DNA of 64,000 bases from Corynascus novoguineensis. Lineage: Eukaryota > Ascomycota > Sordariomycetes > Sordariales > Chaetomiaceae. This document shows, piece by piece, positions 46,514 through 57,969 of this stretch. How positions within the stretch are numbered: the first letter of the stretch is position 1; each line of letters begins with the position of its first letter. The position numbers were made by a program, and so were the translations under genes. The notes below the pieces were generated by a model, which saw only the letters and a program-made list of their open reading frames with translations, ran no database searches and was not told where the DNA came from. The stretch is taken from NCBI GenBank assembly GCA_033296725.1, contig MU857613.1, positions 327,920-391,919 on the forward strand. Reading direction: 5' to 3'.

Positions 46514-47125
46514 TGTGTGATATGACCTGGGAAATGTGGATCCGTCCTTGAGTGTGAAGCGTGATGAAATTGTCGTTCAAATTGAAGGTGAGTGAAGCGC
46601 TCAGATGATCTTGGTGGATTGTCGGGCCTGTGTGAATACAGTACACTCTGTTGTGAGACAAATACCACAGTGCTTTTGAGCTCAATGTTATCCTGGTCGA
46701 GAAATGTCCAAGTTTAAGAGTCGCGTGGGGTCACTGGCAGTTTCGACGTCGTGCAGCGAACGATGGCTACCAACCCGGGAATGCCTGGAGCCATTGAGGA
46801 TACGCGACGGCTTCTTCCCCAGCTCCCAGGGTCTCTGCTTCGTCCACCTGCAGCAAGTGGGGCATTCAGTCTACTCAGGGCCCCGTGCTCCACTAACACC
46901 TGGAACCTTGCCGACCGCCCTCTCAACCTCAAGTCTTCCGTGGCACATCCACATGCACCTGCGCCGAACGCGTGCCATTGCGCCCAATGCGGATACCTGA
47001 CCGATAGTCAAGGTTGAGCAGCGCCATGGCATAAATTGACGCCGGCAATCGAAAGTTTGACTTTGCCGATGCGCGTGCGTTGAAGCCGCCGTTCACGGCC
47101 CGGCAACTCGAGGACCTAGTCAGCC
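46514..47125. promoter_or_regulatory. Shared divergent promoter region of tex1 and ric1
   Basis: 612 bp separate the two opposite start codons and hold no supported ORF. Both promoters must lie here. No specific site was identified. Confidence 0.6.
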
Positions 47126-50100
47126 ATGTACTGGCCGCTTGGGACACCGCGAATCTATGCGACGAGCAACTCCCGCCAGACGAGCTCTCCCCATACAATC
47201 TCTCACGATGGCCTTCCCAGCACCTTCGCGCCGTCGGAGCAGAACACCGACAAAAACTCGCTCCTTTCCCCCAACTCTGCGCTTCATGACACAGGTACCT
47301 CAGCGGCCCCGCCTTCTACGACAACCCCTCTTTCGCCGGTGACGCCGGTAACGCCCCTGACTCCCGGAATCAAACCCATTGAGCACGATTATCTGGACGG
47401 GGATAGTCCCACGCACTTTCCGGGGCCTGCCATTCCTACCATTCCTCTTCATGAGCCAATCCTTGCTCTGCGTGTAGCCCGCGCGGGCCACATCTTTGCC
47501 GTCATTACAGCGACCTCTATAACCATTTGGCAGGTAAAGGTTCGGAACTTCGCTTTTTATATGCTTGTTGTTACTTTCTTGTCTGACTTGATTTTCAGCC
47601 AACCGTCGTCTTAGCTGTTGTCGTCCGTTCCCAGACATCTCTCGAGACCTACGGCACCAACACCAACCTGCTTCTCCGACCAGACTCGGCCATCCTTGTC
47701 CTCCATACGAGCTTGGGTTATCTGATAACATACACCCTCGCTACGGACCCCGAGGCTCGAATTTACCGGCCGCACTTCACTAACCATACCAACGTGCAGC
47801 GGAGGCGCCAGAATCACGTCGGGGACCCCGGCCATGCTGCCCCCGACCAGATACTCTGGGGCCCTGGCGAGGGAGGCGGAGTGAGGGATGTCAGCGTTCG
47901 TTTTCGAATGGTGATCAAGGTAGATGCAGGGATTGAAAGCGCATTGGCTCTTGACGACGAGTTGGTCGTGGCCACACGGAAACCCGCTGCTGTCCAGTGC
48001 ATCCGCTGGTCGCCCAGTAATTCGGGAAGCCAAACAAGCACCGAGCTACTAAGTCGCATGAGCTGGCTGGAGAAGAAGGTCACGGTCAAAGAGATGACTC
48101 ACGACAGGCCCATGAATCTCTCAACGTGGATCACGAGCGATGGCAGGGCGTATGCAGTCCAGCGACTGACCGCGGGACAGCAAGACGGCAGCTCGAACGG
48201 ATCGGCTGATCCCAAGAAATTGTTCAAGGGTTATTGCTTCCACATCCCTCAACAAGAACAGGATTATGCCGTTCGGTGTGTGATCAACGCGAGGTTTTCG
48301 CTCATCGCCGTCGGCTGTGCCAACGGTAGCATTCGCGTCTACTCGGCAAGGGACTACTCTGGTAATATCCCTGCGTCTCACGTTCACAAGATTCAGGTTT
48401 CTGCCGCTGCATCTGGGAAATTGACGGCACTCAACTATTCGCCTGACGGCTATTGCCTTTTTGCTGGCTTTGAAAAGGGCTGGGCAACCTGGAGTGTTTT
48501 TGGGAAGCTTACAAGCAGCACTTTTCAGGCTGACAACGCTATTTCCTCCACAAACGGGGAAGACTGGCTTTCTGGCGTGCTGGATGCTGCTTGGATCGGG
48601 GGTTCCTGTGACCTTCTCCTGGCCAGCACAGCGCATGTAGCAGTATGGCTATTGGAAATGGCGCGAAGTGCGGTAACGGGGTGCTACAACCCCACGAACT
48701 TATTCCGGACGGTGCTCCAGAATACTTCGAGCGTCATGATTTATAGGGGCTACGACCTGCCAGACCTCACATCCATCTCAGCCGAGCCTTCTCTATGGCA
48801 CACGAGCCGGATCCCCCCCGTCTACCTCTGGAATCAGTGGCCGATCAGATGCGCCGCCATATCTGCAGATGGCCGCTTTGTTGCCGTGGCAGGAAAGAGA
48901 GGCTTGGCGCACTACAGTGTTAACAGCGGCCGCTGGAAGACATTTGCGAATGAGGCTCTAGAGAACGAGTTTCAGGTCAGGGGAGGCATGTGCTGGTACC
49001 AGAACATCCTGGTGGCCGCAGTGGAGGCCAACAGGTCCTTTGAGCTGCGCCTATACTCTCGCGAATCCGCACTAGATGGCACCGTGGCGTACACGCAGCA
49101 AATGGCGACGCCGGTCGTTTTGATTACCGCGACGGGCGAGGACTCGCTGTTGGTCTACACCTACGACAACCTCCTCTATCATTACATATTTGCCCCCGTC
49201 TCAGGCTCTATCAAGCTCGTTGAGGTGGGCCACATAGCTTTCCACGGGATCGTGAGGTCGCCTGCAAGAGTGAGGGGTTTGAGCTGGATTTTGCCCGACC
49301 ATCAACTTCTGGAAGGTGATCCTACTCAGGACGTAGCCCATGCGTCTGTCTTGTTCCTAGTGGATGGGAAACTAGTCCTCCTACGCCCCTCTGTCAGTGA
49401 GGGCAGCTTGAAGTACGACATGCGCGTCATTGCACATAACGTCGAATACTACCTCAGCATGAGAGATCGACCACACACCTTGGGGTCCGCGCCGGAGCTG
49501 TTCGTCCAAGCAGCCACTGGCACGGGAGGTAGAGTTCTCGATGACTCCTTATGGCTGTTCGACGGAAACGATTTGAAAGCGTGGACAAGCATGGACCCTG
49601 TCATGAAAGCAATATCAGGAGAGTTTTCACGAGAGCTGCCTCCGCTGGTTTCCATCCCCATCGACTTTTATCCGCTCTCGGTCCTGCTCCCCAAGGCTAT
49701 CGTGCTCGGCGTGGAGCCGGACCTCATACAACGCCGCGACATCAGCTTTTCTTTTTTCCGATTTTACATCAGGGTAAGGATTGCAACAACTCGTCACTAT
49801 TCAGGAGTACGAATGAAAGCTAACTCTCAGTGGCAGACTCACCTTTTTTTCCCCGATATCTTGCGGTCTTATCTAACCGCAAACAAAGCCACCGAAGCCT
49901 TGCAGCTAGCGCAAGAATACGAACACCTAGAATACTTCGCCCACGGCCTCGAAATCCTCCTGCACCACGTTTTGGATGAGGAGGTGGACGCAAACCCTAC
50001 TCCGGCGCCCGAACACGCTATCCTTCCACGTGTTCTCTCGCTCCTCTCGTCCTTCAAGCAATATCTCGACATCGTGGTTCAGTGTACGCGCAAGACAGAA

Positions 50101-50580
50101 GTGCGTTCCTGGCGGACCTTGTTCGCCTACCTACCCCCGCCCCAGGAGCTCTTTGAGGAGAGTCTGCAGCGTGGTAGCCTGAAAACCGCGGGCGGGTATC
50201 TGTTAATTCTCCACACATTCGACGAGCTGGCGACGGCCAGCGAGCAGAGCGTGCGGCTACTGAGCCGTGCCATGCACGAGGAAGATTGGGACCTGTGCAA
50301 AGAACTTGCGCGGTTCCTGGCGGCGCTAGACGAAACTGGTGATACTCTACGAAAAGTAATGGAGATGGTGAAGGTTCGCATGGGTCAAAGCCACGAGGAG
50401 GATGACGGCTCCGTTAGGGGCGGATTAATGGGTAGACTCGAGATTCCGTCCGCAGGGATCTACCCATCCCTCGGCGATGGTGGTTCGGCAAATACCGGTC
50501 TTGGGCGACTCGCAGGGAGCGATTCAGAAGTAGAGGGTCGCTCTGCCAGCGATGCAGGCTCATTTGTGAGCAGCAACTGA
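47126..50580 (+). CDS. ric1: RIC1, Rab GEF subunit (Ypt6 activation at the Golgi)
   Basis: Ric1 with Rgp1 forms the guanine nucleotide exchange factor for the Rab6-type GTPase Ypt6, for retrograde transport to the Golgi. Three exons are inferred: 47126-47533, 47599-49773 and 49837-50580 (3327 nt, 1108 aa). The N-terminus is the conserved MYWPLGTPRIYA. A WD40-like N-terminal half follows (ILALRVARAGHIFAVIT, CVINARFSLIAVGCANGSI, AALNYSPDGYCLFAGFEKG-type segments, IRCAAISADGRFVAVAG). The RIC1 C-terminal helical domain is in the last part (FFPDILRSYLTANKATEALQLAQ, YLEYFAHGLEILLHHVLDEE-like, EEDWDLCKELARFLAALD). The second intron (49774-49836, 63 nt) is a multiple of three without a stop, so its retention would only insert 21 residues. 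The tail is Gly/Ser-rich. Confidence 0.92.
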
Positions 50581-51683
50581 TTAATATTCAGAACCTCTAT
50601 GTATGGGCGCGTTGTCAAAAGGTTGGATGAGCTTGGATAGAAAGGGCTATTCTGGTGTCAACTTGGCCGTCGCCCGAGTCAGTTATATCATCATAATAAC
50701 CCCAAGAGCGGGCATGAACAGATACATTCGTACAGAGTCAAGGCTTAGGTCAAGAGGCTCATCACGGAGCTTGCCATCGGTAATAATCTGTTGACAATTC
50801 TGCTGGGGAGGAAGACGTGACTGATTAAAACTCGACAAGCTGAGAGCTATGAGGGCAGAGGCATGCTCTACATTCGACCAGAAAAAGGACATGCGAAGGT
50901 GCTAGGAATTGTCAGTATGTACGCACCCACCCCTTGGAGTCGGCCAATACGATTTGGGAACTGTTACCGCACCCATTGAGTAGAGGTAACTTGATGGTTT
51001 TGTGTAATGTACGAAGTACACGTAGGCGCCGTGAGCGTACCGTATCAGCACTGTACGACATCTGAGAGGTCTTGGGATTGTATGTAGCAATGGCTCTGAT
51101 TAAGGCACAAATCCAGTCTGGCGAGAAGATTCGCCTAGGCACTCAATTAACAAAGAACAACCTCCATTGCTCCCTCGTATAGTTGGCCAGTATGGGTTTT
51201 CGATATCTGTTCCCAATCTAAACTCAGAAAGAGCACTGCGTGTACTCTGGACCCCTTTGCAGCATCTCCATCAGCTTCACTTTTGGGGTACTTGCGCGAC
51301 TCAGCAAGTCGTGGGGTCAATTGCACAGTGCGAAGGACCAAGACCGGATTGTTTGCTTCCATCCAGAGGCTCACACTTGCATGGGCTGAGCCGTGGGGTG
51401 GCAGCCCCCTTCCCCTCCGTGCACTGGAATCTTCGGCCCCCACCAAGCACATTTCCAGCCGCCGCCTTGCATCAACACATATCTCTGTGGGCCACGCCGT
51501 CCGCCCGTACGCCAACCCAGCGGTCCCTAGCGCCGCCAGAACGTGAACACTCCAGTAGTGCCCTTTATCGATTACTTCTTGTTCTAGCATCTTAACTGTC
51601 TCTGTCGCCGGCCCAATTCCGACTCCCCTGCCAACGACTAGCGCCCGACGCCCAGCACCAAACTGCAGTAACTCGATCGCAAG
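50581..51683. other. Intergenic region upstream of CK2-beta
   Basis: 1.1 kb with no supported gene. It holds the RIC1 3' end and the CK2-beta promoter. Overlapping short ORFs on both strands have no recognisable motif. Confidence 0.5.
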
Positions 51684-52676
51684 ATGGATGACTATGGGAC
51701 CGAGTCTGATAGCGACTATACCAGCTACTGGCGGGATTGGGTGTGTCTTGAGCCTAACTCTTGACTTTCTTCTCTTGATGACTTTGAGTCTAACGTTCCT
51801 CTTCCCAAGTTCATCTCGTCCCGTGGTAACGAGTACTTTTGCGAGATCGACGAGGAGTACCTGACGGATCGCTTCAACCTGACGGGCCTCAACACCGAGG
51901 TGCAGTACTACCAGTATGCGCTGGATCTCGTGACCGACGTGTTCGACCTCGACTGCGACGACGAGATGCGCGAGACGATAGAGAAATCAGCCAGGCATCT
52001 GTATGGTCTCGTCCACGCCCGGTATATCGTCACAACGAGGGGTCTGGCAAAGATGGTACGCATTATTCTCGTTTCGCTAGACGTCCTAGTCCCCATTCTT
52101 TGTCTTTGTACGCTAACGGCTATCCCCTCTCCCTCTTTCGTCCACTAGCTCGAGAAATACAAAAAAGCCGACTTTGGCAAATGCCCGCGCGTAATGTGCA
52201 ACTCGCACCCGCTCCTGCCCATGGGCCTCTCCGACATACCCAATCTGAAGCCTGTCAAGCTGTACTGCGCGCGCTGCGAGGACATATACAACCCCAAGTC
52301 ATCGCGCCACGCGTCCATCGACGGCGCCTACTTCGGCACCTCGTTTCACAATATCCTATTCCAGGTTTATCCAGCCCTGATCCCCGCCAAAAGCGCTGAG
52401 CGCTACGTGCCCCGCGTTTACGGCTTCAAGGTGCACGCGGCCGCGGCGCTCGTGCGCTGGCAGAACGGCGTGCGCGACGACATGCGCCGCCGCCTGCGCA
52501 AGATGGAGGTTGAGAGCGGCTTCAAGGACGGCGAGGACGATCTCGACGACGACGAGGAGGAGGATGACCCCGAGGAGGATGAGGAACAGCTAGCCCTCGT
52601 CCGCCGTGACCCAGCTCTTGGGGCCGGGCCGTCAGGGGCGTATGGTGGCGATGCGCAGATGGGGAGTGTTGCGTAA
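51684..52676 (+). CDS. ckb1: Casein kinase 2 regulatory (beta) subunit
   Basis: CK2-beta dimerises through a zinc ribbon and holds two catalytic subunits. Three exons are inferred: 51684-51740, 51810-52055 and 52149-52676 (831 nt, 276 aa), all introns in phase 0. The N-terminus has an acidic autophosphorylation-like start and SYWRDWFISSRGNEYFCEID. The central region reads YYQYALDLVTDVFDLD and ARHLYGLVHARYIVT. The zinc ribbon is C113-x4-C118-x22-C141-x2-C144, with LPMGLSDIPNLKPVKLYC between. It continues KSSRHASIDGAYFGTSF and RVYGFKVH. The tail contains an Asp/Glu-rich block (about residues 225-245). In Neurospora CK2-beta is linked to clock protein phosphorylation; that role here is only inference. 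Paralogue assignment (ckb-1 versus ckb-2) is not certain. Confidence 0.92.
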
Positions 52677-53551
52677 CATACCGATCCGAGGAGGATGGAG
52701 GAAGATGGAAAGGTGTGGCATTCCATGTCTAGCGTGGCGAAAAAAGAGCTGGTTTGGATGGTATGATAACAGCGGTCTGTCTGTCTGTCTGTCTGTCTGT
52801 CTTAGGTGATTTTTTATTCTCCTTTGAGCCTTTCTAGGGGAAACTTTGTGGCTGGCGCATTTGCACTGGGCGTTCTGGGGAAAGGGATGAAAGGAGGAGT
52901 TGTGCTAACAGGGCTTGGGGCACGGAGGGGGGATTAAGGATGGCCTATTCGTGGTTGAAGGGGTTCAGTTGCAGATTTAGCCCTTAATGCATGGAACATG
53001 ACATGAGACGAAAATACATGATATCCGTACTCCTTCGTAGGTAACTGGAATCTTTCTAGGCTGACAATTCCTTTGTCGCGTGCCATAACGGCCCATATCT
53101 AGCTGCTAGGCAACGTCCTTATCCGCCAAACCTCCAAGATATACAGCATATACCTTCACTTGAGCGGCCCTGGTAGGTATTGCTCTAGATGGACGTCGTA
53201 CCGACCAACCTAACAGTTTTCTAAGAACCGGACAATGAATATACCTCCTCAACTGGATTGTTCAAAGGTGAGCTTAGTATACAGACTAATCAAATCAATC
53301 TCAACATATTCCGCTATCCTTTAACCGACCAACCCAATTCTTAGTACAGTGACCACTCTTGCGCTAGGCCAGCTTTTCTGTGCTTAACGTGGAAATAGCA
53401 TCCTCAACGCCAGAGAACCATGCCCATGCATCTTCAACTCCCATACAGGTTTGTTGAATCTACCAAGAGCCGCAAAAGGAAACCCAGTCCCACCCCTAGC
53501 TGCCCAATCCGCCTTGAAAGAGAAAGAAAAAGAATTTCACCACGTTATTTT
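52677..53551. other. Convergent intergenic region (CK2-beta / PAP2 phosphatase)
   Basis: Between two 3' ends. No gene is supported. Contains a CTGT microsatellite just after the CK2-beta stop. Confidence 0.55.
52777..52802 (+). repeat. (CTGT)6.5 microsatellite
   Basis: Perfect tetranucleotide repeat about 100 nt after the CK2-beta stop codon, likely in its 3' UTR. Confidence 0.9.
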
Positions 53552-55097
53552 TTAGATCCGCGAATCGCCGGCATATTCAACATCCCTCCCCTCGGGACCG
53601 GCAACCTTGCGCGAGGATGGGGCGTGGTCGGTGGTGCCGCTTAGCGCGCTGCCACGACCGTAAGGATTAGCGCGGGGAAGGCCCTCCTCTTCATCACCCG
53701 ACCGGTACGTCCCTCGCAAGTGGTCCGTCGCGTAGCTGAAGCTCCCCACGCCAGCCCAGAAGGCCTTGTCGTGGCTGCGAGGTCCCCACGCCCACCCGGC
53801 GCCGCTGGAGATGGGCAGGTGGTAGTAGCGGAAGGCAAAAATCGCGGTGACGGTTCCGATGAGATAGCCGAATAGGATGTCGAAACCGTGGTGCCGGAAG
53901 TCCCACCACCGCGAGCCGGCGATAAAGATGGAAGCGAAGAAGGGGATGACAGCAACGCAGAGGAGGTAGATGGGGGGCGCCGCAGCCTGACGTCGCACCG
54001 CCGATATTGTCTGGTTGTGTCGCGAGATGCCTTTGTTTCCTAAGGCCGCGTCCAAGGTCGATGGCGATGGCGCACCAGGGTTGCGGTCCGGCAACTCGTA
54101 CGAATCGGGACCGGATATTTTGATGTTCGGCAGGCGCGTGCGCGAGGGGAAAGCGGTGAAGGCGGACGCATCAGCGAAGCCGGCCGGGGCAAGAAACGGG
54201 ATTGTGATGGCAAATTTGCTCGCGATGAAGAGGGAAAAGTAGATCAAACCTAGCGCATCGTTAGTCAGTCTGATGAACCACAACGACCTAAAAATCTCGA
54301 GTGCGCACCTGCGGCCGAAGAACTCGAGTGCCCGCTCGGATAACTTCTAAAACCATCATCCAACATGTGTTTGTCCGGATTCTTGCATATATTGGGGCTC
54401 ACGAGCTGCCCGGCCGTGGTCGCTGTTGCCAAACCCTTCAGACCACCGATAATGTATTGAGAGAGATTGTCAAGGTCCGGCTGGCATCTGGACAGCAGAT
54501 CAGGCCGCGGCTTTCCGAATAGGTTTTTCATGCCGTTGGTGATGAACCAAGCTGCGACGATTGACAAGGCGAGGCCCAGCAAGCCGGTGTGCAACTCCCA
54601 TAACTTGCGCTTCCATATCAGCGACTTCGGCGTTCCAACAGGGACCGTCGCACCAGGAACGAGGATGAGGCAGATGACAGCGATGAGACAGATCGGAACG
54701 ATAATGCCAACGATTACCAGCAGCCAGACTGGGACCGTCTCGTTGACTGTGTAGGGGAAGCTGCCGAACTGTCAGCACTTCACGGCAAAATCGGCGGAAC
54801 CCAGAATGAGGGTGCGAGGGCGACAACATACGCGATATTGCGGTCGTCTAAAGAAAATGGTCGCTTATTCGGTGTGATTTTTCCCAGGACATAGCCGATC
54901 GCGGCAAACGCAATGAGCACGACCCAGTCAAAGACGTATGAAGCCGTCACAACCCATGATAGCCTTCCCTTCCTTCGCACACTGCCCCCGGCGAGATCCA
55001 GATCGTCCATATTATTGTAATTTCGGGCTCCAAATGTCGTCGGTGCGGGAGAGAACGAGCGAGCGTGGATGAGAGGTCGAATTGAGTCGTCGGGCAT
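53552..55097 (-). CDS. PAP2-family lipid phosphate phosphatase (DPP1/LPP1-like)
   Basis: Integral membrane enzyme that dephosphorylates phosphatidate, diacylglycerol pyrophosphate or related lipid phosphates. Three exons are inferred: 54832-55097, 54309-54760 and 53552-54249 (1416 nt, 471 aa), with introns of 71 and 59 nt. The first hydrophobic segment is WVVLIAFAAIGYVLG, the next WLLVIVGIIVPICLIAVI. The three PAP2 catalytic motifs are present: KNLFGKPRPDLL (motif 1), YPSGHSSSS (motif 2, just before the second intron) and SRWWDFRHHGFDILFG (motif 3), with the nucleophile and general-acid histidines retained. An insert of about 60 residues lies between motifs 2 and 3, rich in Pro, Ser and Asn. 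The C-terminal tail is Gly/Ser/Asp-rich. The start is the ATG at 55097. The exact lipid substrate is not known. Confidence 0.92.
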
Positions 55098-56731
55098 TGG
55101 GATGCCCGTAGGTGCCTAGGTGGTAAGGAGGGAAAACGTGAAACAATGCCAGAGGAGCGCGGCAAACCTCAAGCTCCAGGCCAGAGACCACGCCAGATTG
55201 GAAGGACGGCACGCTAGTGTACCGGGGAGGATGCGAGAGAAACCAAGATGGAAAACCGAGCTCGGATTTCCGTGACCGCCCACTGTAAACCAAGGAACGG
55301 CAGTCGATTTCATAAAAAAAGGTCGAAATTCAACGGCGAGTCCCGAAACGCGTCATCCACTGGGCTTCTTGAACGTGCATGACCCTCTCAGCACTGCGCT
55401 GGCGGTTTTTGGTTGCCGCCGTGTCCCCTGCAACTCGACGCCGAGACCAAAAAAGGGATGCGCTTTGCCGCTGTCTTGTGAGAGCTCAGCCACAAAGGGA
55501 TCAAGATGACGAGTATCCGAGTGGTTAGGCCAAGGGCGATCGACAATGCAGAAATCTTGGGGGCCACAGTCAAATCGAGAGCTGAAACACTGGGCGCCAA
55601 AGTTGTCCCGCAAGCTTTGGAAGAAAAAGACGACGAGCTCGCAGGATATCGTCCTCGAATTCGAGTTGCTTCGTCACGACCTCCTTCTACCTTTAACATG
55701 ACATTTGCCCTGAAGCGATGCGCCGAGTATCAAGATAGCCGAGCAAAGGGGTCCCCGCAGGCGTAAATGCTGAAACCGACTTCCCAGCTAATTGGCGCCA
55801 AGTACTGACCCGCTCGCCCTTCCTAACATTTCGCGAAACCTCGAGACATGAGAAACCGAGTCCAACGATAAATGCATTAAGACCATCGCTTGTTAGTTCA
55901 TGGTTTAGGATTTCATCGAAGTACGGAATCACACAAGACATAGGCAATCTCAATACTTTCTGACTTAGTGTCTTGCCGATGCGTGGGTCCCTTGAACACT
56001 ACCCCGAACATCAAAGAGTGATTGTCGTTGTCATGCTCTTGGACCGTGAGTTAACCATCTTTACTTCAACGGGCCCCTAGTATCTGTATTCTTGCATCAT
56101 GCACAGATATCTTCCATCAGTCTGCGAGGTATTAAGCTGCACCGCTGCCATCACAGGATGCAATTCTCATATCCAGGGAGTCCATTACGGGTTAATGAAG
56201 CCCTCCTGCCTACCTACTCTAGGTAGTTGCGGGTTTGCTGCATAGGCTCCCAGAACATATGGCTGCGGGTTACTACGCTGAGTAGCGTTTGCCCCGGCTG
56301 TTGATGCTACTGGGTACCAATTAGTGCATCATTCATTTGCCTTGCTGATGTGTCCGGACTGGGCAATTGCTGTTTACCAGTTGGTTACGCCGTCCCCCGT
56401 TGTTCTGTACTGCACATTCGGAACTGTGGCATCATGGATGTCCAGACATTAAACTGATGACCTCGACACTATCCAAGTTAGCAGATATAGTACTTGGTTG
56501 ACAAGGGGCTATAAGTGACGGAGGGCCCGAGACCATTACCAATCTGCACCCGCCGACATAGCCCTTTAACGTATGAGTAAATCTACTAGCGCCTCAAAGA
56601 AACGAATTTGCCGAAAAGTCATAGCATAGAGGTTGTTCACGAGGCTTGTCGACCCAATAATAGACGATTGCTGATCTACATAATGTACATGACGCCCGTC
56701 CCTTCGCTCTACGGTACAGTTGCCGCGCTCT
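55098..56731. other. Intergenic region between PAP2 phosphatase and uL2m
   Basis: 1.6 kb with no supported gene. A tRNA-like A-box appears at about 55509-55535 but lacks the rest of a tRNA. A hairpin CTACCTA-CTC-TAGGTAG lies at 56210-56226. The segment around 56.0-56.5 kb is AT-richer than the genes. Confidence 0.45.
56210..56226. repeat. Inverted repeat, 7-bp arms, 3-base loop
   Basis: CTACCTA and TAGGTAG arms are perfectly complementary around CTC, about 500 nt beyond the uL2m stop codon. Function unknown. Confidence 0.8.
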
Positions 56732-57969
56732 TTAGGACATGTTCTTATCCCTACGTTTGCCCATGTTGCGCACCCGAGGAGTGACCACCCATTTGTTGAC
56801 ATTGCTCTTCTTGCGTGTCTTGAAACCGCCCTTGGCCGGCTGGCCCCATGGGCTGACAGGGTTCCTGTTACCCTTCGATTTACCACGACCACCACCGTGG
56901 GGATGTTCAACTGATTCGAGGTCAGCGGCAAAACGACGGAGGATACCGGGAAGCAAGGAATCGAGGATAAAGGAGAGGACGGAATCATGCTCCACATACA
57001 TGCGTTCATGGCCACGCCTCTCACCGTGGGCCTGATGTTGAGCCACCGGCTACGCCCGGCCTTGCCCAGCTGCCTGTAGTGATGCATGATGTTGCTGGCC
57101 ACACCGATTGTTGCGCAAGCATCTTTGCTGACCTTGCGAATTTCGCCGCTTTGTAGTCGGACAATGACATGCTTCCCGGTCATAACCTTGGTGCCGTCGT
57201 CCCTCGTCTCCTCCTCCTTGGAGATGATGGTTGCGTATGTGCCGGCACTACGGCAGAACACCGCACCGCCGTCCATCCGTGACCCGACACAGTACACGAC
57301 TGTACCGACAGGAATCATGTGAAGAGGTAAGCAGTTCCCTCTCCAGGCCGTCTTGGCTGCCAGGATACCAGGATCGATGACACCTCCCATACTGTCGAGC
57401 AGGTCTTGAGGAATGCCAGACCGGTAACTCTGCACTACATCTCCAGCGCGCATGCCCTCAGCGGCCACGATATAACTCTTTTTGCCCGTCGCCTGTTCCG
57501 TCAACAGGGCGATATGCGCACTCCGACCCGGGTCGTACTCGATGCGTTCGACCGTGTGAGGTCCGGGCGTCCACCGCTTGAAGTCAACGATACGGATCCT
57601 CCTTTTGTGACCACCTCCACGGTGTCTAATGGTAATCTTGCCCGAGTTGTTTCTGCCACCCTTCCCATGACCCTTCTTCGGAAACGTCAAGGGCAGAAAA
57701 GGCCTGCCTTTCCAAAGATGGTCGTTAATGGGCCGTTTGAGATGCCGAAGACCGGGCGTCCTCGGCTTGTACGTCCGCATCTTGACAGGTTCGAGTTGAG
57801 TCGACGGGGGGCCAAAGGCGGTGGTAGGATCCTCACTGGCCGTATCCTTGCCATTAGTCGGCCCCGCGGCCGAGTACCGTCTGGCAGCGTTGAGTTGGAG
57901 CGTTCTTTGGCACAAGGATGACAGCGAGGCTACCCCCGCCGCCAACGGGCGGAGCCGTGGCTGCAGCAT
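56732..57969 (-). CDS. rml2: Mitochondrial large-subunit ribosomal protein uL2m
   Basis: Component of the mitochondrial 54S subunit; bacterial L2 lies by the peptidyl-transferase centre. Two exons are inferred: 57000-57969 and 56732-56910 (1149 nt, 382 aa), with an 89-nt intron (donor GTATGT, acceptor ATCAG). The N-terminal about 60 residues are rich in Arg, Leu, Ala and Ser and look like a mitochondrial presequence. The L2 body follows: KGHGKGGRNNSGKITIRHRG, HKRRIRIVDFKR, ERIEYDPGRSAHIALL and GNCLPLHMIPVGTVV. The second exon encodes the conserved EHPHGGGRGKSKGNRNPVSP loop with the essential histidine of L2, then WGQPAKGGFKTRKK. The protein ends GKRRDKNMS. Reading through the intron would lose the HPHGGG loop. 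Confidence 0.94.

Noticed and set aside
55500..55590. tRNA-like D-arm/A-box sequence (CCGAGTGGTTAGG) suggestive of tRNA-Ser/Leu
   Set aside because: No complementary 3' acceptor strand, no proper T-arm with GGTTCRANTCC and no credible anticodon stem could be folded downstream.
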